From Methylobacterium sp. 17Sr1-1 (lineage in GTDB: Bacteria > Pseudomonadota > Alphaproteobacteria > Rhizobiales > Beijerinckiaceae), in contig NZ_CP029552.1 of assembly GCF_003173775.1 (NCBI RefSeq), positions 1,148,501-1,212,500 on the forward strand: a stretch of DNA of 64,000 nucleotides. The letters are read 5' to 3'. The notes beneath the pieces were generated by a model. The model saw only the letters and a program-made list of their open reading frames with translations, was not told where the DNA came from and searched no databases. Of this stretch, positions 1 through 8,796 are shown in pieces (position 1 is the stretch's first letter; every line of letters starts with the position of its first letter). The position numbers were made by a program, and so were the translations under genes.

Positions 1-1
1 C

Positions 2-1312
2 CACCACGTCGCCGCCTGGCGCCATCCCGACGCCAAGGCCGATGCCGGCATCGATCCGGCCCATTACCGGCGTCTCGCGCAGGTCGCTGAGGCGGCGAAG
101 TTCGATCTCATCTTCCTCGCCGACGGCGTCAGCATCCGGGGCGACGACATCGACGCGCTCAGCCGCACGGCGACCCGCTACGTCGGCCAGTTCGAGCCGC
201 TGACCCTGCTCTCGCATCTCGCGGCGGTGACCGAGCGCATCGGCCTCGTGGCCACCGCCTCGACCACCTACAACGAGCCGTTCCATGTCGCGCGCAAGTT
301 CGCCTCCCTCGACCACCTGAGCGGCGGTCGGGCCGGCTGGAACCTCGTCACCTCGGCCGACGAGCGCGAGGCGTGGAATTTCGGCCGCGACGCCCACCTC
401 GCCCATGCCCGCCGCTACGCCCGGGCGGACGAATTCGTCGACGTCGTCACGGGGCTCTGGGACACCTACGAGGACGACGCCTTCCTCCGCGACAAGGACG
501 AAGGCCTGTTCTTCGATCCGGGCAAGCTCCACGTGCTCGGCCACCGGGGCGAGCATTTCTCGGTCCGTGGTCCCCTCAACGTCCCGCGCCCGCCGCAAGG
601 CCACGCGGTGGTGGTGCAGGCCGGCTCCTCCGAGGCCGGCAAGGCGCTCGCCGCCCGCACCGCCGAGGTGATCTTCACCGCGCAGATCACGCTGGAGGAC
701 GCGGTCGCGTTCTACGCCGACGTGAAGGGGCGGATGGCCCGCCACGGCCGGGCGCCGGAGGACCTCAAGATCATGCCGGGCGCGATGCCGTTCCTCGGCC
801 GCACGCGGAGCGAGGCGCAGGACAAGTACGACGCCGTGCAGGCGCTGGTCCATCCGGTGGTCGGCCGCTCGCTCCTCGAGCGGATGCTGGGCATCGACCT
901 CTCGGGCTACCCGGAGGACGGGCCGGTGCCGGACGTGCCGGAGACGAACGGCGGCAAAAGCCGTCAGGCGCTGCTGGTGGCGCTGGCGCGGCGCGAGAAC
1001 CTGTCGATCCGCGACCTCTACCTTCGCATCGCCGGGGCCCGTGGGCACTGGACGCTCGTCGGCACCGCCGAGGATGTCGCCGACGCGCTCCAGGAACGCT
1101 TCGAGGCCTACGGCGCCGACGGCTTCAACATCATGCCGCCGATCCTGCCGACCGGGCTCGACGACGTGGCGACGCTGCTGATCCCCGAGTTGCAGCGCCG
1201 CGGCCTGTTCCGGACCGAGTATGCCGGCCGGACCCTGCGCGAGCATCTCGGACTTCGCCGCCCGCCCCACCGCATCCATGCCCGGCCCACCGACCGCGAG
1301 GCGGCCGAGTGA
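2..1312 (+). CDS. LLM-class flavin-dependent monooxygenase (DszA/SnaA/NtaA type), 5' end outside window
   Basis: This is the C-terminal 436 residues of an FMN-dependent TIM-barrel monooxygenase; the reading frame is open to the left edge, so the start lies upstream. The visible part opens with HHVAAWRHPDA, which aligns with residues 18 onward of the complete paralog at 2435, so only about 17 residues are missing. Typical family segments are present: ATASTTYNEPFHVARKFASLD, GRAGWNLVTS and VVVQAGSSEAG. Relatives oxidise sulfur or nitrogen heterocycles, sulfones or nitrilotriacetate using FMNH2 from a separate reductase. The ABC transporter and sulfite dehydrogenase genes downstream suggest an organosulfur substrate. 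The exact substrate cannot be read from sequence. Confidence 0.9.
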   Translation, partial: HHVAAWRHPDAKADAGIDPAHYRRLAQVAEAAKFDLIFLADGVSIRGDDIDALSRTATRYVGQFEPLTLLSHLAAVTERIGLVATASTTYNEPFHVARKFASLDHLSGGRAGWNLVTSADEREAWNFGRDAHLAHARRYARADEFVDVVTGLWDTYEDDAFLRDKDEGLFFDPGKLHVLGHRGEHFSVRGPLNVPRPPQGHAVVVQAGSSEAGKALAARTAEVIFTAQITLEDAVAFYADVKGRMARHGRAPEDLKIMPGAMPFLGRTRSEAQDKYDAVQALVHPVVGRSLLERMLGIDLSGYPEDGPVPDVPETNGGKSRQALLVALARRENLSIRDLYLRIAGARGHWTLVGTAEDVADALQERFEAYGADGFNIMPPILPTGLDDVATLLIPELQRRGLFRTEYAGRTLREHLGLRRPPHRIHARPTDREAAE

Positions 1313-1329
1313 CACGAGGAGCGCGCCGC

Positions 1330-2169
1330 ATGCCGGACAGCCGGATCGAGATCGCCCGCGTGGCGAAGGATTTTTCCGTCGACGGCCGGCCCCTGCGGGC
1401 CCTCGACGGCATCGACCTCACGGTCGCCCCGGGCGAGTTCGTCACCATCGTGGGGGCGAGCGGCTGCGGGAAGTCGACCCTGTTGCGCATCGTCGCCGGG
1501 CTCGATCCCGCCCATGACGGCGAGGTGCGCCACGACGGGCGCCCGGTGACCGGCCCGAGCCTCGAGCGCGGCATCGTCTTCCAGGAGCCGCGGCTGTTTC
1601 CCTGGCTCACCGTCGCCGAGAATATCGGCCTCGGGCTCGAGAACGCCCGTTTGAGCGCGGCCGAGACGGCGCGGCTCGTGGCCGAGCACGTCGCCCTCGT
1701 CGGCCTGTCGGGGTTCGAGAAGGCCTATCCGCGCCAGCTCTCCGGCGGCATGGCCCAGCGCGCGGCCATCGCCCGCGGCCTCGTCAACCGGCCGGGCCTG
1801 CTGCTCCTCGACGAGCCGTTCGGCGCCCTCGACGCCCTCACCCGCGCGCGGCTCCAGGACGAGTTGCAGCGGATCTGCGCCCGCGAGGGCATCACGGCGC
1901 TCCTCGTGACCCACGACGTCGACGAGGCCCTGCTGCTCGGCGACCGGGTGGTGGTGATGGCCCCGCGGCCGGGCCGGATCGCCGAGATCCTGGACGTCCC
2001 GGCCTTGAAGCCCCGGGACCGGCGCGACCCTGTGCTGGCGGCCTTGCGCCACGTGATCCTCGACCGGCTCGAGGAGACGCAGGGCGCGGTTCCTCAAACC
2101 GCCACCGCCCGGGAGGCGGGGCGTCGTCCCGCCTCCTTGCTCGCGCGGCCTGACACCGTCTCCGTTTGA
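1330..2169 (+). CDS. ABC transporter ATP-binding protein, sulfonate/taurine/nitrate (SsuB/TauB) type
   Basis: A 279-residue importer ATPase. Walker A GASGCGKST is at residues 42-50, the Q-loop at about 85, signature LSGGM at 137-141, Walker B LLLLDEP at 157-163 and the switch His near 195. The ATG at 1330 was chosen because it lies 17 bases after the preceding stop and gives the usual family N-terminus; the frame is open far upstream only because of the GC-rich composition. It is the only ATPase near the two binding proteins and two permeases downstream, so it probably energises one or both transporters. The last residues and stop codon touch the left arm of a large palindrome. Confidence 0.93.
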   Translation: MPDSRIEIARVAKDFSVDGRPLRALDGIDLTVAPGEFVTIVGASGCGKSTLLRIVAGLDPAHDGEVRHDGRPVTGPSLERGIVFQEPRLFPWLTVAENIGLGLENARLSAAETARLVAEHVALVGLSGFEKAYPRQLSGGMAQRAAIARGLVNRPGLLLLDEPFGALDALTRARLQDELQRICAREGITALLVTHDVDEALLLGDRVVVMAPRPGRIAEILDVPALKPRDRRDPVLAALRHVILDRLEETQGAVPQTATAREAGRRPASLLARPDTVSV

Positions 2170-2396
2170 TCTGTTCCAATAAAAATGGAGCGCGGGATCC
2201 CCTCTCCCGAGTAGGAGAAGGGGTAGGGGCGATCGAAGATCGCGCAGGGTGGCTCGGCTTCAGGATAAATCGCTAACCGTCGAGCTGCACAGCTCGACGG
2301 TTCAGGATCATTGCGGAAACCGAGCCACCCTCACCCCCGGCCCCTCTCCCACTCGGGAGAGGGGAGACGCGCTCGATTTTTATCTGATCTGATCAA
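2166..2396. repeat. Large imperfect palindrome (MITE/REP-like) filling the gap between ATPase and monooxygenase genes
   Basis: Nearly the whole intergenic space is one inverted repeat of about 230 bp. The outer ends TTGATC and GATCAA pair. Inside them CTCTCCCGAG pairs with CTCGGGAGAG and AGGGTGGCTCGG pairs with CCGAGCCACCCT. The core is a perfect 13-bp stem (2275-2287 with 2290-2302) and a 2-base loop. The stop codon of the upstream ATPase lies inside the left end. There is no open frame of note in it. It resembles non-autonomous palindromic elements common in methylobacteria, although I have not compared it with any database. Confidence 0.8.
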
Positions 2397-2434
2397 GCGG
2401 ACATCGCCTGATTTTCTACAAGAAAGCTTCCGCC

Positions 2435-3787
2435 ATGGCTCAACCCCGACAGATGAAGCTCGGCGCATTCCTGATGACCGACGGCCACCACGTGGCGGCC
2501 TGGCGGCATCCGGACGGGCGGCCCGACGCCCATGTCAGCCTCGACCATTTCGTGCGGCTCGCGCGCCTCGCCGAGTCGGCCGCCTTCGACGCGGTGTTCC
2601 TCGCCGATTCCTCGGGCGTGCGGAACACCGACCCCGCCTCGCTGAGCTTCACCTCGCGGGCGGCGAGCTTCGAGCCCCTGACCCTGCTCTCGGCCCTCTC
2701 GGTGGTGACCGAGCGCATCGGCCTCATCGCCACGGCGTCCACGAGCTTCAACGAACCGTTCAACCTCGCCCGCAAGTTCGCCTCCCTCGACCTCCTCAGC
2801 GGCGGCCGGGCGGGCTGGAACCTCGTCACCTCGTCGAGCGAGTCGGAGGCGCAGAACTTCAACTTCGAGCGTCACGCGGCGCATGCCGACCGCTACGACC
2901 GGGCGCGGGAATTCGCCGAGGTTGTCACGGGCTTATGGAATTCGTGGGAGGACGACGCCTTCCTGCGCGATCCCGAATCCGGCCGGTTCTTCGATCCGGA
3001 CAAGCTCCACACCCTCCACCATCACGGCAGGCACTTCCGGGTGCGCGGGCCCCTCAACGTGGCGCGCTCAGCCCAGGGACATCCGGTCGTCGTCCAGGCC
3101 GGCTCCTCGGAGGACGGCAAGGAACTGGCCGCCGCCACCGCCGAGGCGATCTTCACCGCGCAGGTGACGCTCAAGGAAGCACAGGACTTCTACGCCGACG
3201 TGAAGGGGCGCCTGTCGCGCTACGGCCGCGACCCCGACCACCTCAAGATCATGCCGGGCATCTTCCCGGTCGTCGGCCGCACCGAGGAAGAGGCGCGGGA
3301 GAAATTCGCGGTTTTGCAGGAGCGCATCCACCCGGTGGTGGGCCTCAGCCTCCTCTCGACCACGCTCGGCGGCGCCGACCTCACCGGGTACGACCTCGAC
3401 GGGCCGCTGCCGGACCTGCCCGAGACCAACGGCCCGAAGAGCCGCCAGAAGCTGCTGATCGAGCGGGCGCGGCGCGACAACCTGACGATCCGGCAGCTCT
3501 ACCTCGCCATCGCGGGCGCGCGGGGCCACTGGCAGGTGGTCGGCACCGCCTCCCAGATCGCCGACCAGCTCGAGGAGCGTTTTCGGAATGGCGGCGCCGA
3601 CGGCTTCAACGTGATGGCGCCGTACCTGCCCGGTGGGCTCGAGGACTTCGTCACCCACGTCGTCCCCGAATTGCGCCGCCGCGGCCTGTTCCGCGAGGCC
3701 TACGAGGGCCGGACCCTGCGCGACCATCTCGGGCTGCCCAAGCCCGTCCACCGGGCGCCGCGCGCGCATCGCCAGGCGGCGGAGTGA
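2435..3787 (+). CDS. LLM-class flavin-dependent monooxygenase (DszA/SnaA/NtaA type)
   Basis: A complete 450-residue FMN-dependent monooxygenase and a close paralog of the truncated gene at the left edge: long identical stretches such as GGRAGWNLVTS and VVVQAGSSE occur in the same order. The start MAQPRQMKLGAFLM is typical for the family. A reductase-supplied reduced flavin is expected to be used to oxidise a C-S or C-N bond of a small organic compound. It is followed within 5 bases by an ABC binding protein, so transport and oxidation are probably co-expressed. DszA-like sulfone, SfnG-like dimethylsulfone and NtaA-like substrates are all possible. Confidence 0.92.
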   Translation: MAQPRQMKLGAFLMTDGHHVAAWRHPDGRPDAHVSLDHFVRLARLAESAAFDAVFLADSSGVRNTDPASLSFTSRAASFEPLTLLSALSVVTERIGLIATASTSFNEPFNLARKFASLDLLSGGRAGWNLVTSSSESEAQNFNFERHAAHADRYDRAREFAEVVTGLWNSWEDDAFLRDPESGRFFDPDKLHTLHHHGRHFRVRGPLNVARSAQGHPVVVQAGSSEDGKELAAATAEAIFTAQVTLKEAQDFYADVKGRLSRYGRDPDHLKIMPGIFPVVGRTEEEAREKFAVLQERIHPVVGLSLLSTTLGGADLTGYDLDGPLPDLPETNGPKSRQKLLIERARRDNLTIRQLYLAIAGARGHWQVVGTASQIADQLEERFRNGGADGFNVMAPYLPGGLEDFVTHVVPELRRRGLFREAYEGRTLRDHLGLPKPVHRAPRAHRQAAE

Positions 3788-3792
3788 GGACG

Positions 3793-4839
3793 ATGCGTCT
3801 CCTCGCCTGCCTCGCCCTCCTGCTCCTCGCCGCCCTACCGGCGGCGGCCGGTCCGCTCACCATCCGGGTCGGCTATGCCGGTCCGGCGCCCGGCGGCACC
3901 CGTCACGTCCCAGGCCTCGCCGGCATCGTCGCGGCCGAGCGCTACATCGAGCGCGAGGTCGCGGGCGACCCGGACCTCGCCGTCGAATGGGTGTTCTTCA
4001 AGGGCGCGGGGCCGGCGGTGAACGAGGCGCTCGCCGGCGGCCAGCTCGACTTCGCCTTCATGGGCGACCTGCCGTCGCTGAGCGGCCGGGCGGCGGGCCT
4101 CGACACCCGCATCGTCATGGCGACCAACGCCCGCGACGCCCTCTACCTCGTCACCACCCCGGCCTCGTCGATCACCGGCCTGGCCGACCTGAAGGGCCGC
4201 AAGGTGGCGCAGTTCCGCGGCACCAGCACGCATCTCGCGAGCGAGGGCGCCCTGCGGCGGGCCGGGCTGACGAGCCGCGACCTCCAGGTCTACGCCCTCG
4301 ACGACGCCTCGGCACTGGCGGCGCTCGCCGCCGGCGACGTCGAGGCGGTGCTCGGCAAGGCGCTGTTCCTCACCCTGGTCGAACGCGGCCAGGCGCGGGT
4401 CGCCTGGAGTTCGAAGGGCGATCCCCGTGCCGGCCCCAGCAACCACCTGATCGTCGCGGGCGCCTTCGAGCGCTCCCATCCCGACCTCGTCGCCCGGGTG
4501 GTCAAGGCGAGCGTGCGCGCGGCGGCCTGGGCCTCGGACGAGGCCAACCGCGAGGCGGTGTTCGCCCTGTGGGAGAAGTCGGGCACGCCGGCGGCGGTGT
4601 TCCGGGCCGATTACGACGGGCAGCGCCTCGCCGAGCGCCTGTCGCCGCTGGTCGACGACCTCCTGATCGACACCTACCGCGAGAAGGCGGCCCGGGCCCG
4701 CGAGCTCGGCCTCGTGCGCCGCGCCGTCGACGTTACCGGCTGGTTCGAGCCGACATACGTCGACGCGGCGATCCGCGACCTCGGGCTTGCCGGCACCTGG
4801 ACCCGCTACGGCGCCGACGGCCGGCCCCTCGGCTCCTGA
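3793..4839 (+). CDS. ABC transporter substrate-binding protein (SsuA/TauA-like, NMT1 superfamily)
   Basis: A 348-residue periplasmic binding protein. The first 20 residues (MRLLACLALLLLAALPAAAG) form a Sec signal peptide. The mature part has family segments EWVFFKGAGPAVNEALAGG and DFAFMGDLPSL, as in aliphatic sulfonate binding proteins. The ATG at 3793 follows the monooxygenase stop by 5 bases; the longer open frame upstream is out of register with any signal peptide. It is paralogous to the next gene, with the same C-terminal VDVTGWFEP motif. The ligand is probably a sulfonate, sulfone or related organosulfur compound. Confidence 0.92.
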   Translation: MRLLACLALLLLAALPAAAGPLTIRVGYAGPAPGGTRHVPGLAGIVAAERYIEREVAGDPDLAVEWVFFKGAGPAVNEALAGGQLDFAFMGDLPSLSGRAAGLDTRIVMATNARDALYLVTTPASSITGLADLKGRKVAQFRGTSTHLASEGALRRAGLTSRDLQVYALDDASALAALAAGDVEAVLGKALFLTLVERGQARVAWSSKGDPRAGPSNHLIVAGAFERSHPDLVARVVKASVRAAAWASDEANREAVFALWEKSGTPAAVFRADYDGQRLAERLSPLVDDLLIDTYREKAARARELGLVRRAVDVTGWFEPTYVDAAIRDLGLAGTWTRYGADGRPLGS

Positions 4840-4867
4840 CCTCCTCACAGCCTCTGGAGCGCCCCCG

Positions 4868-5935
4868 ATGATCCGCCTCACCCGCCGCGCCCTCGCGGCC
4901 GTCACGCTCGCCCTCGCCTTCGGTCCCGCCGCGGCCCGGGCCGAGCCGGTGACGATCCGCTTCGGCTTCGCGTCGATCGGGACCGACAACCGGCCCTTCG
5001 CCGGCGGCAGCGCCGCGGCCCTCGCCCATTCTGAGCATATCATCGAGGAGGCCCTGAAGGACGAGCCCGGCGTCACCGTCGCGTGGTCGTTCTTCAAGGG
5101 CGCGGGGCCGGCGGTGAACGAGGCCTTCGCCAACGGCCAGCTCGACTTCGCCTTCCAGGGCGACCTGCCCTCGGTGATCGGCCGGGCGAGCGGGCTGAGG
5201 ACGAAGATCGTGCTCGCCACCGGCGCCCACGCCCCGCTCTACCTCGCGGTGCCGCCGGGCTCGTCGATCGCCTCCGTGAAGGACCTCAAGGGCAAGAAGG
5301 TCTCGATCTTCCGCGGCACCAACAACCACTTGGCGGCGGTCAAGGTGCTGGCGGCGAACGGCCTGACCGAGCGCGACCTGAGCGTGCTCAACATGGATGT
5401 CGCCACCACCAACGCGGCTCTGGCCTCGGGCGACATCGACGCGGCCTTCGGCAATTTCGGCCTGATCTCGTTGCAGCAGCAGGGCCGCGCGAGGATCGTC
5501 TACTCCACCAAGGGCGACGACCCGGCCTTCGAGCGCCAGGCGGGCGTGCTGGTGGCCGACGCGTTCGAGACGGCGCATCCCGACCTCGTCGCCAAGGTGG
5601 TGAAGGCCCTGGTCCGGGCCTCGCATTTCGCCTCCGACGAGGCCAACCGCGACAAGGTCCTGGCGATCTGGGCCCGCTCGGGCACGCCGGACTCGGTCTT
5701 CCGCTACGACTACGCCGACCAGCCGCTGCGCTATCGCAACTCGCCGATCATCGATCCCTTCCTCATCGAGCAGTACCGGGTGCAGGCGCGCCAAGCCCGA
5801 GCCTATGGGCTGATCCGCCGGGACGTCGACGTCACCGGCTGGTTCGAGCCGCGCTACCTCGACCGGGCGCTCAAGGAACTCGGCCTCGAAACCCATTGGC
5901 CCCGGCTCGGGCCGGACGGAAAGCCGCTGTCGTGA
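4868..5935 (+). CDS. ABC transporter substrate-binding protein (SsuA/TauA-like), second paralog
   Basis: A 355-residue paralog of the preceding binding protein, beginning MIRLTRRALAAVTLALAFGP with a signal peptide ending near ARA-EP. The shared core includes AWSFFKGAGPAVNEAF, GQLDFAFQGDLPS and the C-terminal VDVTGWFEPRYLD. The stop codon overlaps the GTG of the permease gene (GTGA), showing tight coupling. Two diverged binding proteins in one operon suggest that the importer accepts more than one ligand, or that each partners one of the two permeases. Confidence 0.92.
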   Translation: MIRLTRRALAAVTLALAFGPAAARAEPVTIRFGFASIGTDNRPFAGGSAAALAHSEHIIEEALKDEPGVTVAWSFFKGAGPAVNEAFANGQLDFAFQGDLPSVIGRASGLRTKIVLATGAHAPLYLAVPPGSSIASVKDLKGKKVSIFRGTNNHLAAVKVLAANGLTERDLSVLNMDVATTNAALASGDIDAAFGNFGLISLQQQGRARIVYSTKGDDPAFERQAGVLVADAFETAHPDLVAKVVKALVRASHFASDEANRDKVLAIWARSGTPDSVFRYDYADQPLRYRNSPIIDPFLIEQYRVQARQARAYGLIRRDVDVTGWFEPRYLDRALKELGLETHWPRLGPDGKPLS

Positions 5936-6774
5936 GGGCGCCCGTGACCGCCCTCGCCTGGCCCGCCCGCGGGATCGCGGCCTCTCTCCACCGCCGCTTG
6001 AATCGCCACTTGCATCGCCATCTGGCGCCGATCGCCCTCGGTCTCCTCGTGCCGCTCGGACTCCTCGTCGCCTGGGCCGCCGCGGCGGCGTCCGGCTGGC
6101 TGCCCGAGCAGATCCTGCCCGCGCCCCGCATCGTCGCCGAGACCCTCGTCGAGATGGTCCGTAGCGGCGAGCTCGCCCAGCATGCCGGGATCAGCGGGCT
6201 GCGGGTGCTCGCGGGCTTCTCCCTCGGCGCCGGCTTCGGTCTCCTCCTCGGCGGCGCGATGGGCCTGTCGCGCCGGGTCGAGGACGCCGTCTCGCCGCTG
6301 TTCACCGCGCTCGCCCAGGTGCCGACCCTCGGCTGGATCCCGCTCCTGATGCTGTTTCTCGGCATAGGCGAGACCCTGAAGATCGTCGTCATCGCCAAGG
6401 CCGCCCTGGTGCCGGTGACGCTCAACACGGCGGCCGGCATCCGGGCGATCCCGGAGGGCTACCGCGAGGTCGCCCGGGCCTACCGCTTCACCCGGGTGCA
6501 GACCTTGCGCCGCCTGATCCTGCCGGCGAGCGTGCCGCCGGTCTTCACCGGCATCCGCTACGGCCTGACCAAGGCCTGGACCGCCCTCGTCGCGGTCGAG
6601 CTCCTCGCCTCGGCCGAGGGGCTCGGCTACCTCCTGGTCTGGGGCCGGCAGATGTTCTGGCTCGACACGATGATCGTCGCGATGGCACTGATCGGCCTCG
6701 TCGGCGTGGCCATGGATGCGGTGCTCGCCCGGATCGAGGCCCGGCTCCAGCTCTGGCGGATCGACGCGCGATGA
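5932..6774 (+). CDS. ABC transporter permease (SsuC/TauC-like), first
   Basis: A 280-residue inner-membrane permease of the BPD_transp_1 type with about six hydrophobic segments. The cytoplasmic EAA loop reads EVARAYRFTRVQTLRRLILPA. The GTG at 5932 overlaps the preceding TGA by four bases and is preferred; a second in-frame GTG lies at 5944. The N-terminus is unusually rich in His and Arg before the first membrane segment. Its 3' end overlaps the second permease by an ATGA, so the two are probably translated together. Confidence 0.9.
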   Translation: MRAPVTALAWPARGIAASLHRRLNRHLHRHLAPIALGLLVPLGLLVAWAAAAASGWLPEQILPAPRIVAETLVEMVRSGELAQHAGISGLRVLAGFSLGAGFGLLLGGAMGLSRRVEDAVSPLFTALAQVPTLGWIPLLMLFLGIGETLKIVVIAKAALVPVTLNTAAGIRAIPEGYREVARAYRFTRVQTLRRLILPASVPPVFTGIRYGLTKAWTALVAVELLASAEGLGYLLVWGRQMFWLDTMIVAMALIGLVGVAMDAVLARIEARLQLWRIDAR

Positions 6775-7559
6775 CCGCCCCCTCGCGTCCCTTCGACTCT
6801 CTTGCCTCCGCCACCCGCCTGCGCCGCGGCCTCGTCCTGCCGCTCCTGCTGCTCGTCGCCTGGGAGACGTCGAGCCGCACCGGCCTCGTCGATCCGCGCT
6901 TCCTGCCGCCGCTGGAGGCGATCGCCGCGACGGCGCTCGTCGAGATCCGATCCGGCGACCTCGTCCGGCATCTCGCCGCGAGCCTCGCCCGCGATCTCCT
7001 CGGCTTCGCCATCGGCGCCGGTGCCGGCGTCGCGTTCGGGGCGCTGCTCGGCCTGTCCCCGCTCGCCGCCCGGCTGTTCGGGCCGACGTTCCACGCCCTC
7101 AAGCAGATCGCGGTCCTGGCCTGGATCCCGATCATCTCGATCTGGTTCGGCTTCGCCGAGAGCGCCAAGGTGGTGTTCGTCGCGCTCGCCGCCTTCGTGC
7201 CCGTGGTGGTGAACACGCAGGAGGGCATGGCCAGTGCCTCGCCCCAGCTCGTCGAGGTCGGCCGGGCGCTGCGCTTCACCCACCGGCAGATGCTGCTGCG
7301 GGTGTTCCTGCCCTCCGCTTTGCCCTCGATCGCCACCGGGCTCCAGCTGGCGCTGATCTATTCCTGGCTCGCCACCGTCGGGGCCGAATACTTCATGGCG
7401 GTCGGCCCCGGCATCGGCGGCCTGATCATCGCCGGGCGCGAGCGCTTCCAGATGGATCTGGTGATGCTCGGCGTCGTGATCCTCGGCCTCGTCGGCTTCC
7501 TGCTCAATGCCACCGCCGCCTCGCTCGCGGCCCGGGCGCTGCGCTGGCGCACCCTCTGA
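6771..7559 (+). CDS. ABC transporter permease (SsuC/TauC-like), second
   Basis: A 262-residue BPD_transp_1 permease starting at the ATG that overlaps the first permease's stop. The EAA loop is in the segment EVGRALRFTHRQMLLRVFLPSA. It is related to, but clearly diverged from, the first permease, so the transmembrane part may be a heterodimer, or there may be two homodimeric channels sharing one ATPase. It sits 13 bases before the sulfite dehydrogenase gene. Confidence 0.91.
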   Translation: MTAPSRPFDSLASATRLRRGLVLPLLLLVAWETSSRTGLVDPRFLPPLEAIAATALVEIRSGDLVRHLAASLARDLLGFAIGAGAGVAFGALLGLSPLAARLFGPTFHALKQIAVLAWIPIISIWFGFAESAKVVFVALAAFVPVVVNTQEGMASASPQLVEVGRALRFTHRQMLLRVFLPSALPSIATGLQLALIYSWLATVGAEYFMAVGPGIGGLIIAGRERFQMDLVMLGVVILGLVGFLLNATAASLAARALRWRTL

Positions 7560-7572
7560 AGGATTTTTTGCC

Positions 7573-8796
7573 ATGCCACCATCCTCCGTCCCGCTCTTCG
7601 GGCGCCGGAGCTTCCTCGCAGGCGCCCTCGGCGTCAGCGGCGGCGCGCTCGCCGCCGAGGGGCCGTTGCAGGTGCCAGCCTGGACCCGCGAGCCGGGCAG
7701 GGGCGTCGCGAACCCCGCCTACGGCGTGCCCTCGTCCTTCGAACGCCTGGCCCGCAAGCCGCGCAGCGCTCCGGCTTTCCCGGGCGCCGCCTCGACCGGC
7801 ACGCCGCTCCAGCATCTCCACGGCACGATCACCCCGAACGGGCTGCATTTCGAGCGCCACCACGGCGGCGTGCCGTCGATCGATCCCGCGAAGCACCGAC
7901 TGGTGGTGCACGGCCTCGTCGCGCGGCCCCTGATCCTGACCATGGACGACCTCGTCCGCCTCCCCAGCGTGTCGCGGCTGCACTTCCTCGAATGCTCGGG
8001 CAACACCCCGGCCTGGCAGACCACCAACCCGGCCTGGACGGTGCAGGACACCCACGGGCTCCTCAGCTGCGCCGAATGGACCGGCGTCGCGCTGGCGACG
8101 CTCCTCGACGAGGTCGGTGTCAGCCCGGAGGCGTCCTGGCTGCTGGCGGAAGGGGCGGATGCCGCCGCGATGACCCGCAGCCTGCCGCTCACCGCCCTCG
8201 ACGGCGCGATCCTGGCCTATGCCCAGAACGGCGAGGCCTTGCGACCGGAGCAGGGCTACCCCTTGCGGCTGTTCCTGCCCGGGCTCGAGGGCAACCTCAG
8301 CATCAAGTGGCTGCGCCGGATCAAGCTCGGCGACCGGCCGTTCCAGTCCCGGGAAGAGACCTCGAAATACACCGACCTGATGCCCGACGGCACGGCGCGC
8401 CAGTTCACCTTCACCATGGAAGCGAAGTCCGTCGTCACGACGCCGTCCGGCGGGCACCAGCTCAAGGAGCCGGGCGCCTACGAGATCTCCGGCCTCGCCT
8501 GGTCGGGGCGGGGCCGCATCACCGGGGTCGAGGTCTCGGTCGACGGCGGTGCCTCCTGGCGCACGGCCGCCCTGCAGGAGCCGGTGCTGTCGCGCTGCCT
8601 CACCCGCTTCCGGCTACCCTGGCGCTGGGAGGGCGGTCCGGCCCTGGTCCAGAGCCGCGCCACCGACGAGACCGGTTATCGCCAGCCGACCCGCGAGGCG
8701 CTGGTGGCGGCCCGCGGCACGAACTCGATCTACCACTTCAACGGCATCTACGGCTGGCAGGTCGCGGCCGACGGGAGCGTGCGGCATGTGGCGTGA
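7573..8796 (+). CDS. soxC: SoxC-like sulfite dehydrogenase, molybdopterin subunit
   Basis: A 407-residue molybdoenzyme of the sulfite oxidase family. A Tat signal GRRSFLAGALG occupies residues 10-20, predicting folded export to the periplasm. The molybdenum-ligating Cys is in FLECSGN at residue 141. The C-terminal domain holds the dimerisation fold (GRITGVEVSVDGGASW). The ATG at 7573 places the Tat motif correctly. The next gene, a c-type cytochrome, overlaps its end as in SoxCD pairs. Here it is more likely to oxidise sulfite released by the monooxygenases than to serve a thiosulfate Sox system, because no soxXYZAB genes are near. The soxC symbol is by similarity of family only. Confidence 0.85.
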   Translation: MPPSSVPLFGRRSFLAGALGVSGGALAAEGPLQVPAWTREPGRGVANPAYGVPSSFERLARKPRSAPAFPGAASTGTPLQHLHGTITPNGLHFERHHGGVPSIDPAKHRLVVHGLVARPLILTMDDLVRLPSVSRLHFLECSGNTPAWQTTNPAWTVQDTHGLLSCAEWTGVALATLLDEVGVSPEASWLLAEGADAAAMTRSLPLTALDGAILAYAQNGEALRPEQGYPLRLFLPGLEGNLSIKWLRRIKLGDRPFQSREETSKYTDLMPDGTARQFTFTMEAKSVVTTPSGGHQLKEPGAYEISGLAWSGRGRITGVEVSVDGGASWRTAALQEPVLSRCLTRFRLPWRWEGGPALVQSRATDETGYRQPTREALVAARGTNSIYHFNGIYGWQVAADGSVRHVA

